From: Arthrobacter sp. YD4
GTDB taxonomy: Bacteria > Actinomycetota > Actinomycetes > Actinomycetales > Micrococcaceae
Direction of reading: 5' to 3'
Assembly: GCF_030410515.1 (NCBI RefSeq)
Contig: NZ_JAUHHD010000006.1
Coordinates: 1-64,000 of the forward strand
Length of the DNA stretch: 64,000 nucleotides
Part shown: positions 16,579 to 24,586 of the stretch, one piece after another
How the letters are laid out: each line of letters starts with the position of its first letter
Position numbering within the stretch: the stretch's first letter is position 1
Translations under genes and position numbers: made by a program
Notes under the pieces: generated by a model
What the model was told of the DNA's origin: nothing
What the model saw: the letters and a program-made list of their open reading frames with translations, nothing else
Database searches by the model: none

Positions 16579-17829
16579 ATGATGGACAACGCTACTACCC
16601 TTCTCAGCCAAGCACGTGCCCGCTACACCCAGCGTCAACTCGCTGATCAACTCAACGTCTCAGACCGGACTGTCATGCGCTGGGAGAGCGGGGAGACGAC
16701 ATGTCCCACAATGCTCGCTCCGGCCTTGAAAGAGCTGCTGGGGTTGCGCCCAGCATCCGGCCCTGAAGATTTTAGGTTTATTGACCTGTTCGCCGGGATA
16801 GGCGGGATCCGGAAAGGATTCGAGGCCCACGGCGGTCGCTGCGTTTTTACCAGCGAGTGGAACAAATATGCCGAAAAGACGTACCTGGCGAATTTCCCGG
16901 ATGACGACGAGGCGTCTCACACGTTTGTGGGGGACATCCAGACTTACCCGGCCACCGAGGTGCCCGACCATGACATCTTGCTCGGTGGTTTCCCCTGCCA
17001 GCCGTTTTCCATCGCCGGGGTGAGCAAAAAGAACTCAATGGGCCGCCTCCACGGCTTCGAAGACGCAACGCAAGGGACTCTGTTCTTTGACGTTGCCCGG
17101 ATAATAAATGAAAAACGTCCGGCGGCGTTCATGCTTGAAAACGTCAAGAACCTGCGTTCCCACGACAAGGGCCGGACCTTCGCGATCATCATGGACACCC
17201 TCCAGAATGAACTCGGCTACGAGGTGCACGCCAAGGTCCTCGACGCCATCAATTTCACGCCCCAGCATCGTGAGCGAATCATCATCGTAGGCTTCAGGGA
17301 ACCCACAGATTTCACTTGGGAAGACCTAGAGGTTCCTCCGGTTGGCCCAAGGCTCAACACAATTTTGCACCGGACTGACGGCACCGAGCCCGTTCTTGAC
17401 TGGGACGGCGATCGGTATTTCGATCATGAAAACGCAGAAGTGCAGTCCAAGTTCACCCTGACCCCGAACCTCTGGGCCTACCTGCAAGCCTACGCAGCCA
17501 AACACAAGGCCGCCGGCAATGGCTTCGGGTACGGCCTGGTCCGACCTTCAGGGACCACCCGGACTTTGTCGGCAAGGTACTACAAGGACGGTTCTGAGAT
17601 CCTCGTCGATCAGGACGGTGCCCGGCCACGTCGGCTGACGCCGCGAGAATGCGCGCGCCTCATGGGATATGAGGACACATTCCGAATCCCCGTAAGCGAC
17701 ACGCAAGCGTACAAGCAGTTCGGGAACAGCGTCGTAACACCGGTCATGAGCGAGATTGCCAGAATCATGACACCGCATGTGCTCAAGATTGCGAACCGGC
17801 CTACCGTGGCAAGGGGCCTGTCGGTCTGA
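16579..17829 (+). CDS. dcm: DNA cytosine-C5 methyltransferase, Dcm/M.EcoRII type, with N-terminal HTH
   Basis: The 416-residue product has residues ~8-55 forming an XRE-type helix-turn-helix ([20 protein letters not shown]), followed by a full m5C methyltransferase: motif I DLFAGIGG (69-76), motif IV GFPCQPF with catalytic Cys140, motif VI ENVKN (187-191), motif VIII QHRER (229-233), and motif [10 protein letters not shown]. Similarity to E. coli Dcm and M.EcoRII extends through the target-recognition region ([21 protein letters not shown]), so inner-C methylation of CCWGG is predicted. In this lineage (M.SsoII, M.EcoRII) the HTH represses restriction-modification transcription. The start is ATG 16579 or 16582. 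It lies 203 bp after the HNH gene and has its own operator. Confidence 0.92.
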   Translation: MMDNATTLLSQARARYTQRQLADQLNVSDRTVMRWESGETTCPTMLAPALKELLGLRPASGPEDFRFIDLFAGIGGIRKGFEAHGGRCVFTSEWNKYAEKTYLANFPDDDEASHTFVGDIQTYPATEVPDHDILLGGFPCQPFSIAGVSKKNSMGRLHGFEDATQGTLFFDVARIINEKRPAAFMLENVKNLRSHDKGRTFAIIMDTLQNELGYEVHAKVLDAINFTPQHRERIIIVGFREPTDFTWEDLEVPPVGPRLNTILHRTDGTEPVLDWDGDRYFDHENAEVQSKFTLTPNLWAYLQAYAAKHKAAGNGFGYGLVRPSGTTRTLSARYYKDGSEILVDQDGARPRRLTPRECARLMGYEDTFRIPVSDTQAYKQFGNSVVTPVMSEIARIMTPHVLKIANRPTVARGLSV

Positions 17830-17939
17830 CCAGGGTCGGGAGGCAACCCGATTCGTGGAGCTTGGCGGATGTGCGTTGCCGTCCTCTTCTTCCGGTCCAG
17901 TGGCCCTGGGCGCTGCGCGGCTGGGGCCGAAACCGATTC

Positions 17940-18124
17940 GCCCTCGCACCCGCCCCGAGCGTTCCCCCAGCACCTGTCTACGTGGCCCCGGAACCGGTTG
18001 CTGTCTACTTCGCGAACTGCAAGGAAGTGAAGGCTGCGGGGGCTGGGCTCATATATATGCCGGCCAGCCTGGCTACAGCAGGGCACTGGACCGCGATGGA
18101 GATGGCGCAGCCTGCGAGAATTAG
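17940..18124 (+). pseudogene. Frameshifted Excalibur calcium-binding domain remnant
   Basis: One frame reads a Pro/Val-rich linker followed by VAVYFANCKEVKAAGAG. At the G-rich run around 18037-18047 the homology jumps frame and continues YAGQPGYSRALDRDGDGAACEN before a stop at 18124. Together these form one Excalibur domain (YxNCxxxxAAG...DRDGDGxxCE). The upstream signal peptide and body are missing. It marks the right border of the low-GC island. Confidence 0.75.
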
Positions 18125-18293
18125 CATTCGGCGGCGGAGTGGCAGACAGCTACTCCACCCCGCATGTGTCGCTGCCCCAAAGGCGCGGCACGGCAATCCT
18201 GCTGGGTTCGGTCTTCAAAGACCCGTCCGTCAGTTGACCGACGTGCAGCGAAGCCCCTTCCCCACCAACGCCCGCCGTGCCACAGTAACCGCC

Positions 18294-19073
18294 ATGGAAA
18301 CCTTCGGCCACACGGACAACCTCCAGGGCGCCACCCTCACCGCCACCAACCTTCGCGGCGCGAGATTCGTCCGGGCGGACCTGTCCGGGGCGGTGATGCG
18401 GGGCGTGGACCTGGCCGGCGCGGACATTGACGCGCCGTGGCTGGCCGAGGACGGGAGCACGCTGCTGGTCAACGGCGTGGACGTCGTGCCACTGGTGGAG
18501 GCCGAACTGAACCGCCGCTTCCCCGGCCGGGCCGAGCGCCGGGCCACGGACCCGGACGGGCTCCGGCACGCCTGGGCCCGGCTCGAGGAAGCCTGGCAGC
18601 AGGCACTAGAGCGCGCAAGAAGGCTCCCGGACCGAGCCGTCGAGGTCCAAGTGGACGGGGAATGGTCCTTCGCCCAAACCCTCCGCCACCTGGTGATGGC
18701 CACGGACACCTGGCTCCGCAAGGCCATCCTGGAGATCGGGCAGCCGTACCACCCGCTCGGGCAGCCGAACGTTGAATTCGAAACCGACGGCTACGACCTC
18801 TCCGTCTTCGCCACCGAACCGCCGCGGTACCAAGAGGTCCTGGACGCACGACAAGACAGGCAAAACATGGTCCGCGACTTCCTCGCCGCCGTCACCCCCG
18901 AAGACCTGGACGCGGAGCGCCGCAACCCGTGGGCGCGGGACCACTCGGTCACCGTCCGCTCCTGCCTACACACCATCCTCAACGAGGAGTGGGACCACCT
19001 GCGCTACGCCCTCCGCGACCTGGACGCCGTCGAACGCGGCGCCCGCGGCACGCACACGGAGCCAGACGCTTAG
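18294..19073 (+). CDS. Pentapeptide-repeat/DinB-like fusion protein
   Basis: The 259-residue product begins with a short pentapeptide-repeat stretch (residues ~9-40: A(D/N)LxG-type steps in LQGATLTATNLRGARFVRADLSG). It continues as a DinB/YfiT-like four-helix bundle with His residues placed as in the family metal site (SFAQTLRHLVMATDTWL; SCLHTILNEEWDHLRYALRDL). DinB-like proteins are metal-dependent thiol transferases or of unknown function. The start ATG 18294 has no strong ribosome site but is where the protein similarity begins; the frame upstream runs through the Excalibur remnant. Confidence 0.82.
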   Translation: METFGHTDNLQGATLTATNLRGARFVRADLSGAVMRGVDLAGADIDAPWLAEDGSTLLVNGVDVVPLVEAELNRRFPGRAERRATDPDGLRHAWARLEEAWQQALERARRLPDRAVEVQVDGEWSFAQTLRHLVMATDTWLRKAILEIGQPYHPLGQPNVEFETDGYDLSVFATEPPRYQEVLDARQDRQNMVRDFLAAVTPEDLDAERRNPWARDHSVTVRSCLHTILNEEWDHLRYALRDLDAVERGARGTHTEPDA

Positions 19074-19187
19074 CAAACAAGTCTGATGAAAAACGGGAGA
19101 AAAACCCGGCACTGACTGGGAACCGCGTTCGTTGGCCTAGGTACCACGCCCCCGCCGACCACCCCGGCCGACACCTAACGAGGCAAC

Positions 19188-20387
19188 ATGCAGGTTCCCA
19201 TCACCGTCTGGATACTGACCATCATCGGAATTGTGGGCCTGCTGGCCTTCGATTTCTTCTTCCACGTCCGCAAGGCCCACACCCCCAGCCTGAAGGAAGC
19301 GACCATCTGGTCTTCCATCTACGTGGGCCTGGCGCTGCTGTTCGGCGTTGGCGTGCTGATCTTCGGCGGCGTGGACATGGGCACCGAATACTTCGCCGGC
19401 TACGTCACGGAGAAGGCCCTCTCCGTGGACAACCTCTTCGTCTTCCTCATCATCATGTCCAGCTTCCGGGTGCCGCGGGCGGACCAGCAGAAGGCGCTGC
19501 TGTTCGGCATCGTCTTCTCCCTGATAGCCCGCACCGCGTTCATCTTCCTGGGCGCGGCCCTGATCAGCAGCTTCTCCTGGGTGTTCTACATCTTCGGCCT
19601 GATCCTGCTGCTCACCGCCGGCAACCTGCTCAAGCCCGACTCCCACGAGGACGACGAGAAGGACGGTCTGATCGTCCGGCTCACCAAGAAGTTCCTCCCG
19701 GCATCGTCCAACTACGACGGCGACAAGCTCTTCACGGTGGAGAACGGCAAACGCGTCCTCACCCCCATGCTCCTGGTGATGGTGGCGATCGGCGGCACGG
19801 ACATCCTCTTCGCCCTCGACTCCATCCCGGCTATCTTCGGCCTGACCCAGAACGTCTTCGTGGTCTTCACCGCCACCGCCTTCTCCCTGATGGGCCTGCG
19901 GCAGCTTTACTTCCTGATCGACGGGCTGCTGGACCGGCTCATCTACCTTTCCTACGGCCTGGCCGCGGTGCTGGGCTTCATCGGCGTCAAGCTGGTGCTG
20001 CACGCCCTGCACGAGAACAACCTGCCGTTCATCAACGACGGCGAACACGTCAACGTGATCGAGGTCAGCACCGGCGCGTCCCTGCTGGTGATCCTGGGCG
20101 TCCTCACCATCACGGTCCTGGCCTCCATTTTCAGCCCCAAGGGCAAGGCCAAGAACGCCGTCTCCGGTGCCAAGCGGCACGCCGTCGAATACCTGGACCT
20201 CACCTACGAAACCGACATCACCGAGCGCGAACGAATCTTCGCCAAGATGGTGGCCGAGGAACAGCAGCTCCAGGCCTTGCCCGAGAAGTACAAGTCCCTG
20301 GTCCACCACGAGACCGAGTTCAAGGACCTGCTGCGCCGCGCCCACGCCGAGCACGACAAGGCGCTGCAGCGGGAGGGTCTGCGGTAG
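19188..20387 (+). CDS. TerC-family integral membrane protein
   Basis: This 399-residue, roughly nine-helix protein carries TerC hallmarks: FAGYVTEKALSVDNLFVFLIIM and GGTDILFALDSIPAIFGLT, with acidic residues in the membrane (DNLF, DSIP) that define the family. A hydrophilic C-terminal tail of about 65 residues (KRHAVEYLDLTYETDI onward) is an addition common in actinobacterial members. Family members (TerC, Alx) are linked to tellurite resistance or manganese export. I searched the 114-bp leader for a manganese riboswitch and did not see one. It is a single gene. Confidence 0.92.
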   Translation: MQVPITVWILTIIGIVGLLAFDFFFHVRKAHTPSLKEATIWSSIYVGLALLFGVGVLIFGGVDMGTEYFAGYVTEKALSVDNLFVFLIIMSSFRVPRADQQKALLFGIVFSLIARTAFIFLGAALISSFSWVFYIFGLILLLTAGNLLKPDSHEDDEKDGLIVRLTKKFLPASSNYDGDKLFTVENGKRVLTPMLLVMVAIGGTDILFALDSIPAIFGLTQNVFVVFTATAFSLMGLRQLYFLIDGLLDRLIYLSYGLAAVLGFIGVKLVLHALHENNLPFINDGEHVNVIEVSTGASLLVILGVLTITVLASIFSPKGKAKNAVSGAKRHAVEYLDLTYETDITERERIFAKMVAEEQQLQALPEKYKSLVHHETEFKDLLRRAHAEHDKALQREGLR

Positions 20388-20483
20388 GTCCCTCTTCCCG
20401 CCCCGACCGGGGCTGGCCGGTTTTCACTAAACGGTTCTACCGGCCATTTTCCCGGCCCAGCGGCGGGGCGGCAGAATGGAACC

Positions 20484-21062
20484 ATGACCCTCACAACCTT
20501 CGCACTCATCCGCCACGGCCAGACCGACTGGAACGCAGAGCGCAGGCTGCAGGGGTCCACCGACATCCCGCTCAACGACGTCGGCCGCGCCCAGGCGCGC
20601 GACGCCGTCGCCGCCCTCGCACCGTACCGGTGGGACGCGATCGTCTCCTCGCCCCTGAGCCGCGCCGCCGAGACCGCGGACCTGATCGCCGCCGGGCTGG
20701 GCCTCAGCGTGGCCCGCCGCGTCCCGGAGCTCACCGAACGCGCCTACGGCCCCGCCGAGGGCATGACCGACGGCCCCGAGCTGGATGCGCTGCGCATCCC
20801 CAACGGCTTCCGCGGCGCCGAAAGTGAGGAGGACGCCGCCGAGCGCGGGCTCGCCGCGCTGGAGGCCCTGGCCGAGGAGTACCGCGGCGGCCACGTCCTG
20901 GTGGTGGCGCACGGATCCCTGCTGCGGGTCAGCCTCAGCCGGGCCGCCGGACGCCACCTGGACAGCGTGGAGAACGCCGCCCTCAACCTGGCCCACCATC
21001 ACCCGGAAGACGGCTGGAAGCTCGAATACTTCAACGGCGAGCGCCTCAGCGCCATCGTCTAA
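20484..21062 (+). CDS. Histidine phosphatase (phosphoglycerate-mutase-like)
   Basis: The 192-residue product has the catalytic RHG motif LIRHGQTDWN (residues 8-17), the second catalytic His in VVAHGSLLR near residue 143, and SPLSRAAETA, the phosphate-pocket signature. It is the usual length for single-domain members acting as broad-specificity phosphatases. It lacks the longer insertions of true GpmA, so mutase activity is unlikely. ATG 20484 begins directly at the conserved strand. Its neighbours give no pathway hint. Confidence 0.9.
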   Translation: MTLTTFALIRHGQTDWNAERRLQGSTDIPLNDVGRAQARDAVAALAPYRWDAIVSSPLSRAAETADLIAAGLGLSVARRVPELTERAYGPAEGMTDGPELDALRIPNGFRGAESEEDAAERGLAALEALAEEYRGGHVLVVAHGSLLRVSLSRAAGRHLDSVENAALNLAHHHPEDGWKLEYFNGERLSAIV

Positions 21063-21237
21063 ACCACCGCGTCACACTCGCGGCGGCGGCAACATGAACG
21101 ACGCATAACTGGTCCTATGAGTCGGCCAAAAACCAGCCGTGTAACCGGCAGGTTAAACCCGGTTTCCGGCCCGTAAAGCTCTCCTCACCCCCGCCATTTC
21201 AAGGGTTTTCCGCCCTTCTCGGGTCCTAGCTTGGACC

Positions 21238-21250
21238 TTGGTTCGACCAA
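21238..21250 (+). promoter_or_regulatory. FadR-type GntR operator of the amide operon
   Basis: TTGGTTCGACCAA is a perfect palindrome with a 3-bp centre and fits the FadR-subfamily consensus TNGTNNNACNA. It overlaps a longer inverted repeat, CTTGGTTC-N7-GAACCAAG (21237-21259). It lies 37 bp before the GTG of the MFS gene and is the probable binding site of the GntR regulator encoded by the second gene of the operon. Confidence 0.65.
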
Positions 21251-21286
21251 TGAACCAAGTCGTCTCAAGCCCCCGAGGAGCACCCC

Positions 21287-22702
21287 GTGAACGTTTCCAC
21301 CGCCGAGAAGCCGGCCGCCGGCACCGTGCCGCCGGGCACGGCCGGTGCGGCCGGCCCCGCCGCCGATTCCGCCGCCCCCTCCCCCGCAGAGTCCACCACC
21401 GCGCCCACAACCAACACCACGGGCCGCCGTCGTCTGCTGCCCGTCAGCGGCAAGCGCCCCGGCCCTGTGGCCGTCACCCTGCTCTTCTCCCTGGGCTGGG
21501 TGTTCATGTACGCGGACCGGAACATCCTCTCCCCCGTCATGAGCGTCATCCAGGACCAGTGGGGACTCAACAAGGGCCAGCTGGGCCTCATGTCCACGGT
21601 CTTTTTCATCACCTACGCCCTCATGCAGATCCCCACCGGCTACCTCGCGGACCGGATCGGCCGGGTCAAGGTGGTGGTGGCCGGCTACGTGGTGTTCGGC
21701 ATCGGCACCATCCTCAGCGGCTTCGCCCCCGGCTTCATGGTGTTCCTGCTGATGCGCGCCTTCACCGGAATCGGCGAGGGGACCTTCTATAGCCCGGTCT
21801 ACGGCATCTCCTCCAGCTACATCTCCGACAAGTGGCGCGGGGTTTCCGCCGCCCTGATCAACAGCGGCATGGCCGTAGGCATCTCGCTGGGCTTCATCGG
21901 CTCCGGCTACTTCACCTTCACCCTGGGCCTGCCGTGGCACGCCTCGTTCCTGATCTTCGGCGCCGCCACCCTGATCGTCGCGTTCCTGATCAACTACTAC
22001 CTCTCCCCGATCGACGCCGAACACAAGGCTTTGGCTTCCAAGGCCACGGACGACGGCGGCGCCCCGGCCGCCAAGGTCTCCAACAAGGCCCTCTTCACCC
22101 GCAACCACATCCTCACCTACGTGCTGATCTTCTGCTCCCTGTACGGCTTCTTCTCGATGCTGACCTGGCTGCCCACCTACCTGCAGCAGGCCCGCGGCGT
22201 GGCCCCCGCCCAGACCGGCATCATCGCCTCCCTGGTTCCCTGGGCCTCCATCCCCGGCGCGATCCTGCTGAGCATGTGGGCCCGCCGACTGAAGAACACC
22301 CGCCCGCTGATCGTGGTGCTCTCCGTCCTGGGCGGCCTCTGCCAGATCCTGGTCCCGATGACCGGCAACTACTCCCTGATGATCGCCGGTTTGGTGGTCT
22401 ACGGGCTGGTCGGCAAGCTGGCCCTGGACCCCATCCTGATCGCTTTCCTGGCCGAGAACACCCCGCGCTCCATGTACTCCACCGCTTACGGCTACTTCAA
22501 CTTCGCGGGCATGCTCTCCTCGATCTTCGCCCCGTACATCACCGGTGCCCTGGCCGATGCCACCGGAGCGCTGGAGGCCGGGTTCTACCTGTCCGCTGTG
22601 CTGCTGCTGGTGGGCGCGGTAGCGTTCTGCTTCACGACGCCGGCACGAGTCGCCGCCCAGCCAGCCGCCGCCGTCGAACCCGTCCCCCAGCCCGCCGCCT
22701 GA
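21287..22702 (+). CDS. MFS transporter, first gene of an amide-catabolism operon
   Basis: The 471-residue product has a Pro/Ala/Thr-rich N-terminal tail of about 60 residues, then twelve predicted membrane segments with the MFS motif A GYLADRIGRVKVVV between helices 2 and 3. The central loop (~240-265) is hydrophilic. It belongs to the organic-anion/sugar-phosphate-like permease group. GTG 21287 has a GAGGAG ribosome site at 21275-21280. The genes downstream suggest import of an amide or amide-derived compound. Control by the FadR-type operator just upstream is predicted. Confidence 0.88.
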   Translation: MNVSTAEKPAAGTVPPGTAGAAGPAADSAAPSPAESTTAPTTNTTGRRRLLPVSGKRPGPVAVTLLFSLGWVFMYADRNILSPVMSVIQDQWGLNKGQLGLMSTVFFITYALMQIPTGYLADRIGRVKVVVAGYVVFGIGTILSGFAPGFMVFLLMRAFTGIGEGTFYSPVYGISSSYISDKWRGVSAALINSGMAVGISLGFIGSGYFTFTLGLPWHASFLIFGAATLIVAFLINYYLSPIDAEHKALASKATDDGGAPAAKVSNKALFTRNHILTYVLIFCSLYGFFSMLTWLPTYLQQARGVAPAQTGIIASLVPWASIPGAILLSMWARRLKNTRPLIVVLSVLGGLCQILVPMTGNYSLMIAGLVVYGLVGKLALDPILIAFLAENTPRSMYSTAYGYFNFAGMLSSIFAPYITGALADATGALEAGFYLSAVLLLVGAVAFCFTTPARVAAQPAAAVEPVPQPAA

Positions 22703-22713
22703 AAGGACCCGCC

Positions 22714-23430
22714 GTGAACCAGACACTTCCGCAGCGCACCGCCCCCGGGCCCACGCTGCGCCGGGCCGCCTCTATGAGCGCGGAGGTGGCCGCCTACCTG
22801 GAACGGGAGATCGCCTCGCGCGGCCTCACCCCCGGGGACAAGCTCCCCACCGAGCGGGAACTGGCGGAGCAGCTCTCCGTCTCCCGCGCCACGGTCCGCA
22901 CCGCCCTGCAGGAGCTGGAGTCCAAGCACCTGGTGGAACGGACCCGCGGCCGGGGAACCATTGTTGCGGAGCCGCCGGCGCCGGTGAGCGAGCTGTACGC
23001 CCGGCTGGCCGGCGCCGGGCAGGCGCAGGAGGACGTGGCCGAGCTGCGCGGATCGCTGGAACCCCTGGTGGCCGAGCTCGCCGCCGCCCGGTCCAGTGCC
23101 GCGGACCTGATCCAGCTGCAGGACGCCCTGGCCGCGGCCAGCGAACACCTCTCACCGGTGGAGGCGCTGCGGCTGGACGTCCAGTTCCACACCCTGCTGG
23201 CCCAGGCCGGCCGCAACCAGCTGATGGCCACCGTCCTGACCCTCACCAGCTCCTGGACCTCCGAGGTGCGGCTGCGCTCGCACGCCACCGCGGCGGGCCG
23301 GCGCTGCTCGATCGAGGGCCACCGCCGGATCCTGGCCGCCGTCCTGGCCCGGGACGCCACCGGGGCCGGGATCGCCATGCGCGACCATCTGGCCGACGTC
23401 GCCGTCCTCATCCGTGACCACCAGCCCTGA
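22714..23430 (+). CDS. GntR-family regulator, FadR subfamily
   Basis: The 238-residue product has an N-terminal winged helix (residues ~25-85: LTPGDKLPTERELAEQLSVS and VRTALQELESKHLVERTRGRGT) and an all-helical FCD-type effector domain at the C-terminus (RLDVQFHTLLAQAGRNQL, with His residues HRRILAAVLARD and RDHLADV placed as metal ligands). Such regulators usually repress their operon until a carboxylate or amide-derived ligand binds. GTG 22714 is 11 nt after the MFS stop and is preceded by GAAAGGA. Confidence 0.9.
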   Translation: MNQTLPQRTAPGPTLRRAASMSAEVAAYLEREIASRGLTPGDKLPTERELAEQLSVSRATVRTALQELESKHLVERTRGRGTIVAEPPAPVSELYARLAGAGQAQEDVAELRGSLEPLVAELAAARSSAADLIQLQDALAAASEHLSPVEALRLDVQFHTLLAQAGRNQLMATVLTLTSSWTSEVRLRSHATAAGRRCSIEGHRRILAAVLARDATGAGIAMRDHLADVAVLIRDHQP

Positions 23431-23455
23431 CACCTCAACCCATCGGAGACTTACC

Positions 23456-24586
23456 GTGAGCACCTCACTGATCCAGCCCGGCACCGCCGCCCGAACCGAA
23501 ACCGCCGCCCGCATCCTGCAGTCCTGGGACGGCATCGCCGACGGCACCACCTACCTGCCCTCGTCGCGGGAGAACGTCCTCTGGGGCGCGCTCCCCTGCG
23601 CCGCGGACCGGCCCGTCCTCAGCATCGACCCGAGCACCGACGTCACCATCGACACCATCAGCCACGAGGGCATCCTGGAGGACCAGGGCCGGGACCCGCT
23701 GGCCTACTTTGGCTCGCACGGGGTCCCGGAACACCAGATCCTCGAGGACGCCATCAGCCTGGCCGGCTCGGATATCCAGCGGCTCTCCGCCAATCTGGGC
23801 CCGCACGTGGTCACCGGGCCCATCGCGGTCCGCGGCGCCAGGCCCGGGGACCTGCTGAAGATCACCGTGCTGGAAACCACCCCGCGAGTGCCCTACGGCG
23901 TGATCTCCAGCCGGCACGGCCGCGGCGCCCTGAACGGCGAATATCCCCTCGGCGCCGGGAACTACAGCGCCTTCGCCACGGTCCGGGACGACGCGGAGGG
24001 GACGCCGTCGGGCTGGCTGCCGCTGCGGCCCGGCGCCGAACCGACCGTGCACTTCCCGCTCAACCCGTTCCTCGGCATCATGGGCGTGGCCGTCGACGGC
24101 GAGCGCCGCCCGCACTCGGTCCCGCCCGGAGCGCACGGCGGCAACATCGACATCAACCTGCTCACCGCCGGCAGCTCGCTCTACCTCCCGGTCCAGGTGG
24201 CCGACGCCCTCGCCTACGTGGGCGACCCGCACTTCGCCCAGGGCGACGGCGAGGTCTCCCTCACCGCCATGGAGGCCTCCCTCCGGGTCCGGCTCCGCTT
24301 CGACGTCGTCGCCCAGGACGAGGCCGTGCGGAACTTCGGCACCCTCACCGGCCCGCTCGCGCAGACCCCCGAGTTCCTGGTCCCGACCGGAATGGACGAG
24401 GACCTGGACACCGCGGTGCAGAACTGCGTCCGTGCCGCCGTCGCCCTGCTGCAGGCCCGCTACGGCATGGACCCCAGCCTGGCCTACGCGTACCTGAGTG
24501 CCGCCACGGACTTCAACATCTCGCAGGTGGTGGACTTGGTGAAGGGCGTGCACGCCCGGATTCGGGTGGAGGACTTCCGCCCGTGA
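23456..24586 (+). CDS. Acetamidase/formamidase family amidohydrolase
   Basis: The 376-residue product is an FmdA/AmdA-type hydrolase: it has SIDPSTDVTIDTISHEG with the metal-binding region, HVVTGPIAVRGARPGDLLKITVLE, and SVPPGAHGGNIDINLLTAGSSLYLPVQV. The family hydrolyses formamide, acetamide or related small amides to ammonia and acid. The GTG at 23456 has a CGGAGAC site; an alternative in-frame GTG at 23414 would lie inside the GntR gene. It overlaps the next gene by 4 bp (GTGA). The substrate here is not known. Confidence 0.9.
   Translation: MSTSLIQPGTAARTETAARILQSWDGIADGTTYLPSSRENVLWGALPCAADRPVLSIDPSTDVTIDTISHEGILEDQGRDPLAYFGSHGVPEHQILEDAISLAGSDIQRLSANLGPHVVTGPIAVRGARPGDLLKITVLETTPRVPYGVISSRHGRGALNGEYPLGAGNYSAFATVRDDAEGTPSGWLPLRPGAEPTVHFPLNPFLGIMGVAVDGERRPHSVPPGAHGGNIDINLLTAGSSLYLPVQVADALAYVGDPHFAQGDGEVSLTAMEASLRVRLRFDVVAQDEAVRNFGTLTGPLAQTPEFLVPTGMDEDLDTAVQNCVRAAVALLQARYGMDPSLAYAYLSAATDFNISQVVDLVKGVHARIRVEDFRP

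Noticed and set aside
11681-17829. Assignment of the cluster to DISARM, BREX, Zorya or Druantia
   Set aside because: The hallmark genes of these systems (for example drmB, pglZ, zorAB, druE) are absent, and the GHKL plus EcoRII-N combination points to the paraMORC-type restriction loci instead.
7242-18290. Integrase, transposase or tRNA attachment site for the island
   Set aside because: I looked at both edges and within the region and found none; the island borders are defined only by composition and pseudogenes.
19074-19187. Manganese (yybP-ykoY) riboswitch before terC
   Set aside because: TerC-type genes often carry it, but the 114-bp leader has no recognisable conserved loops.
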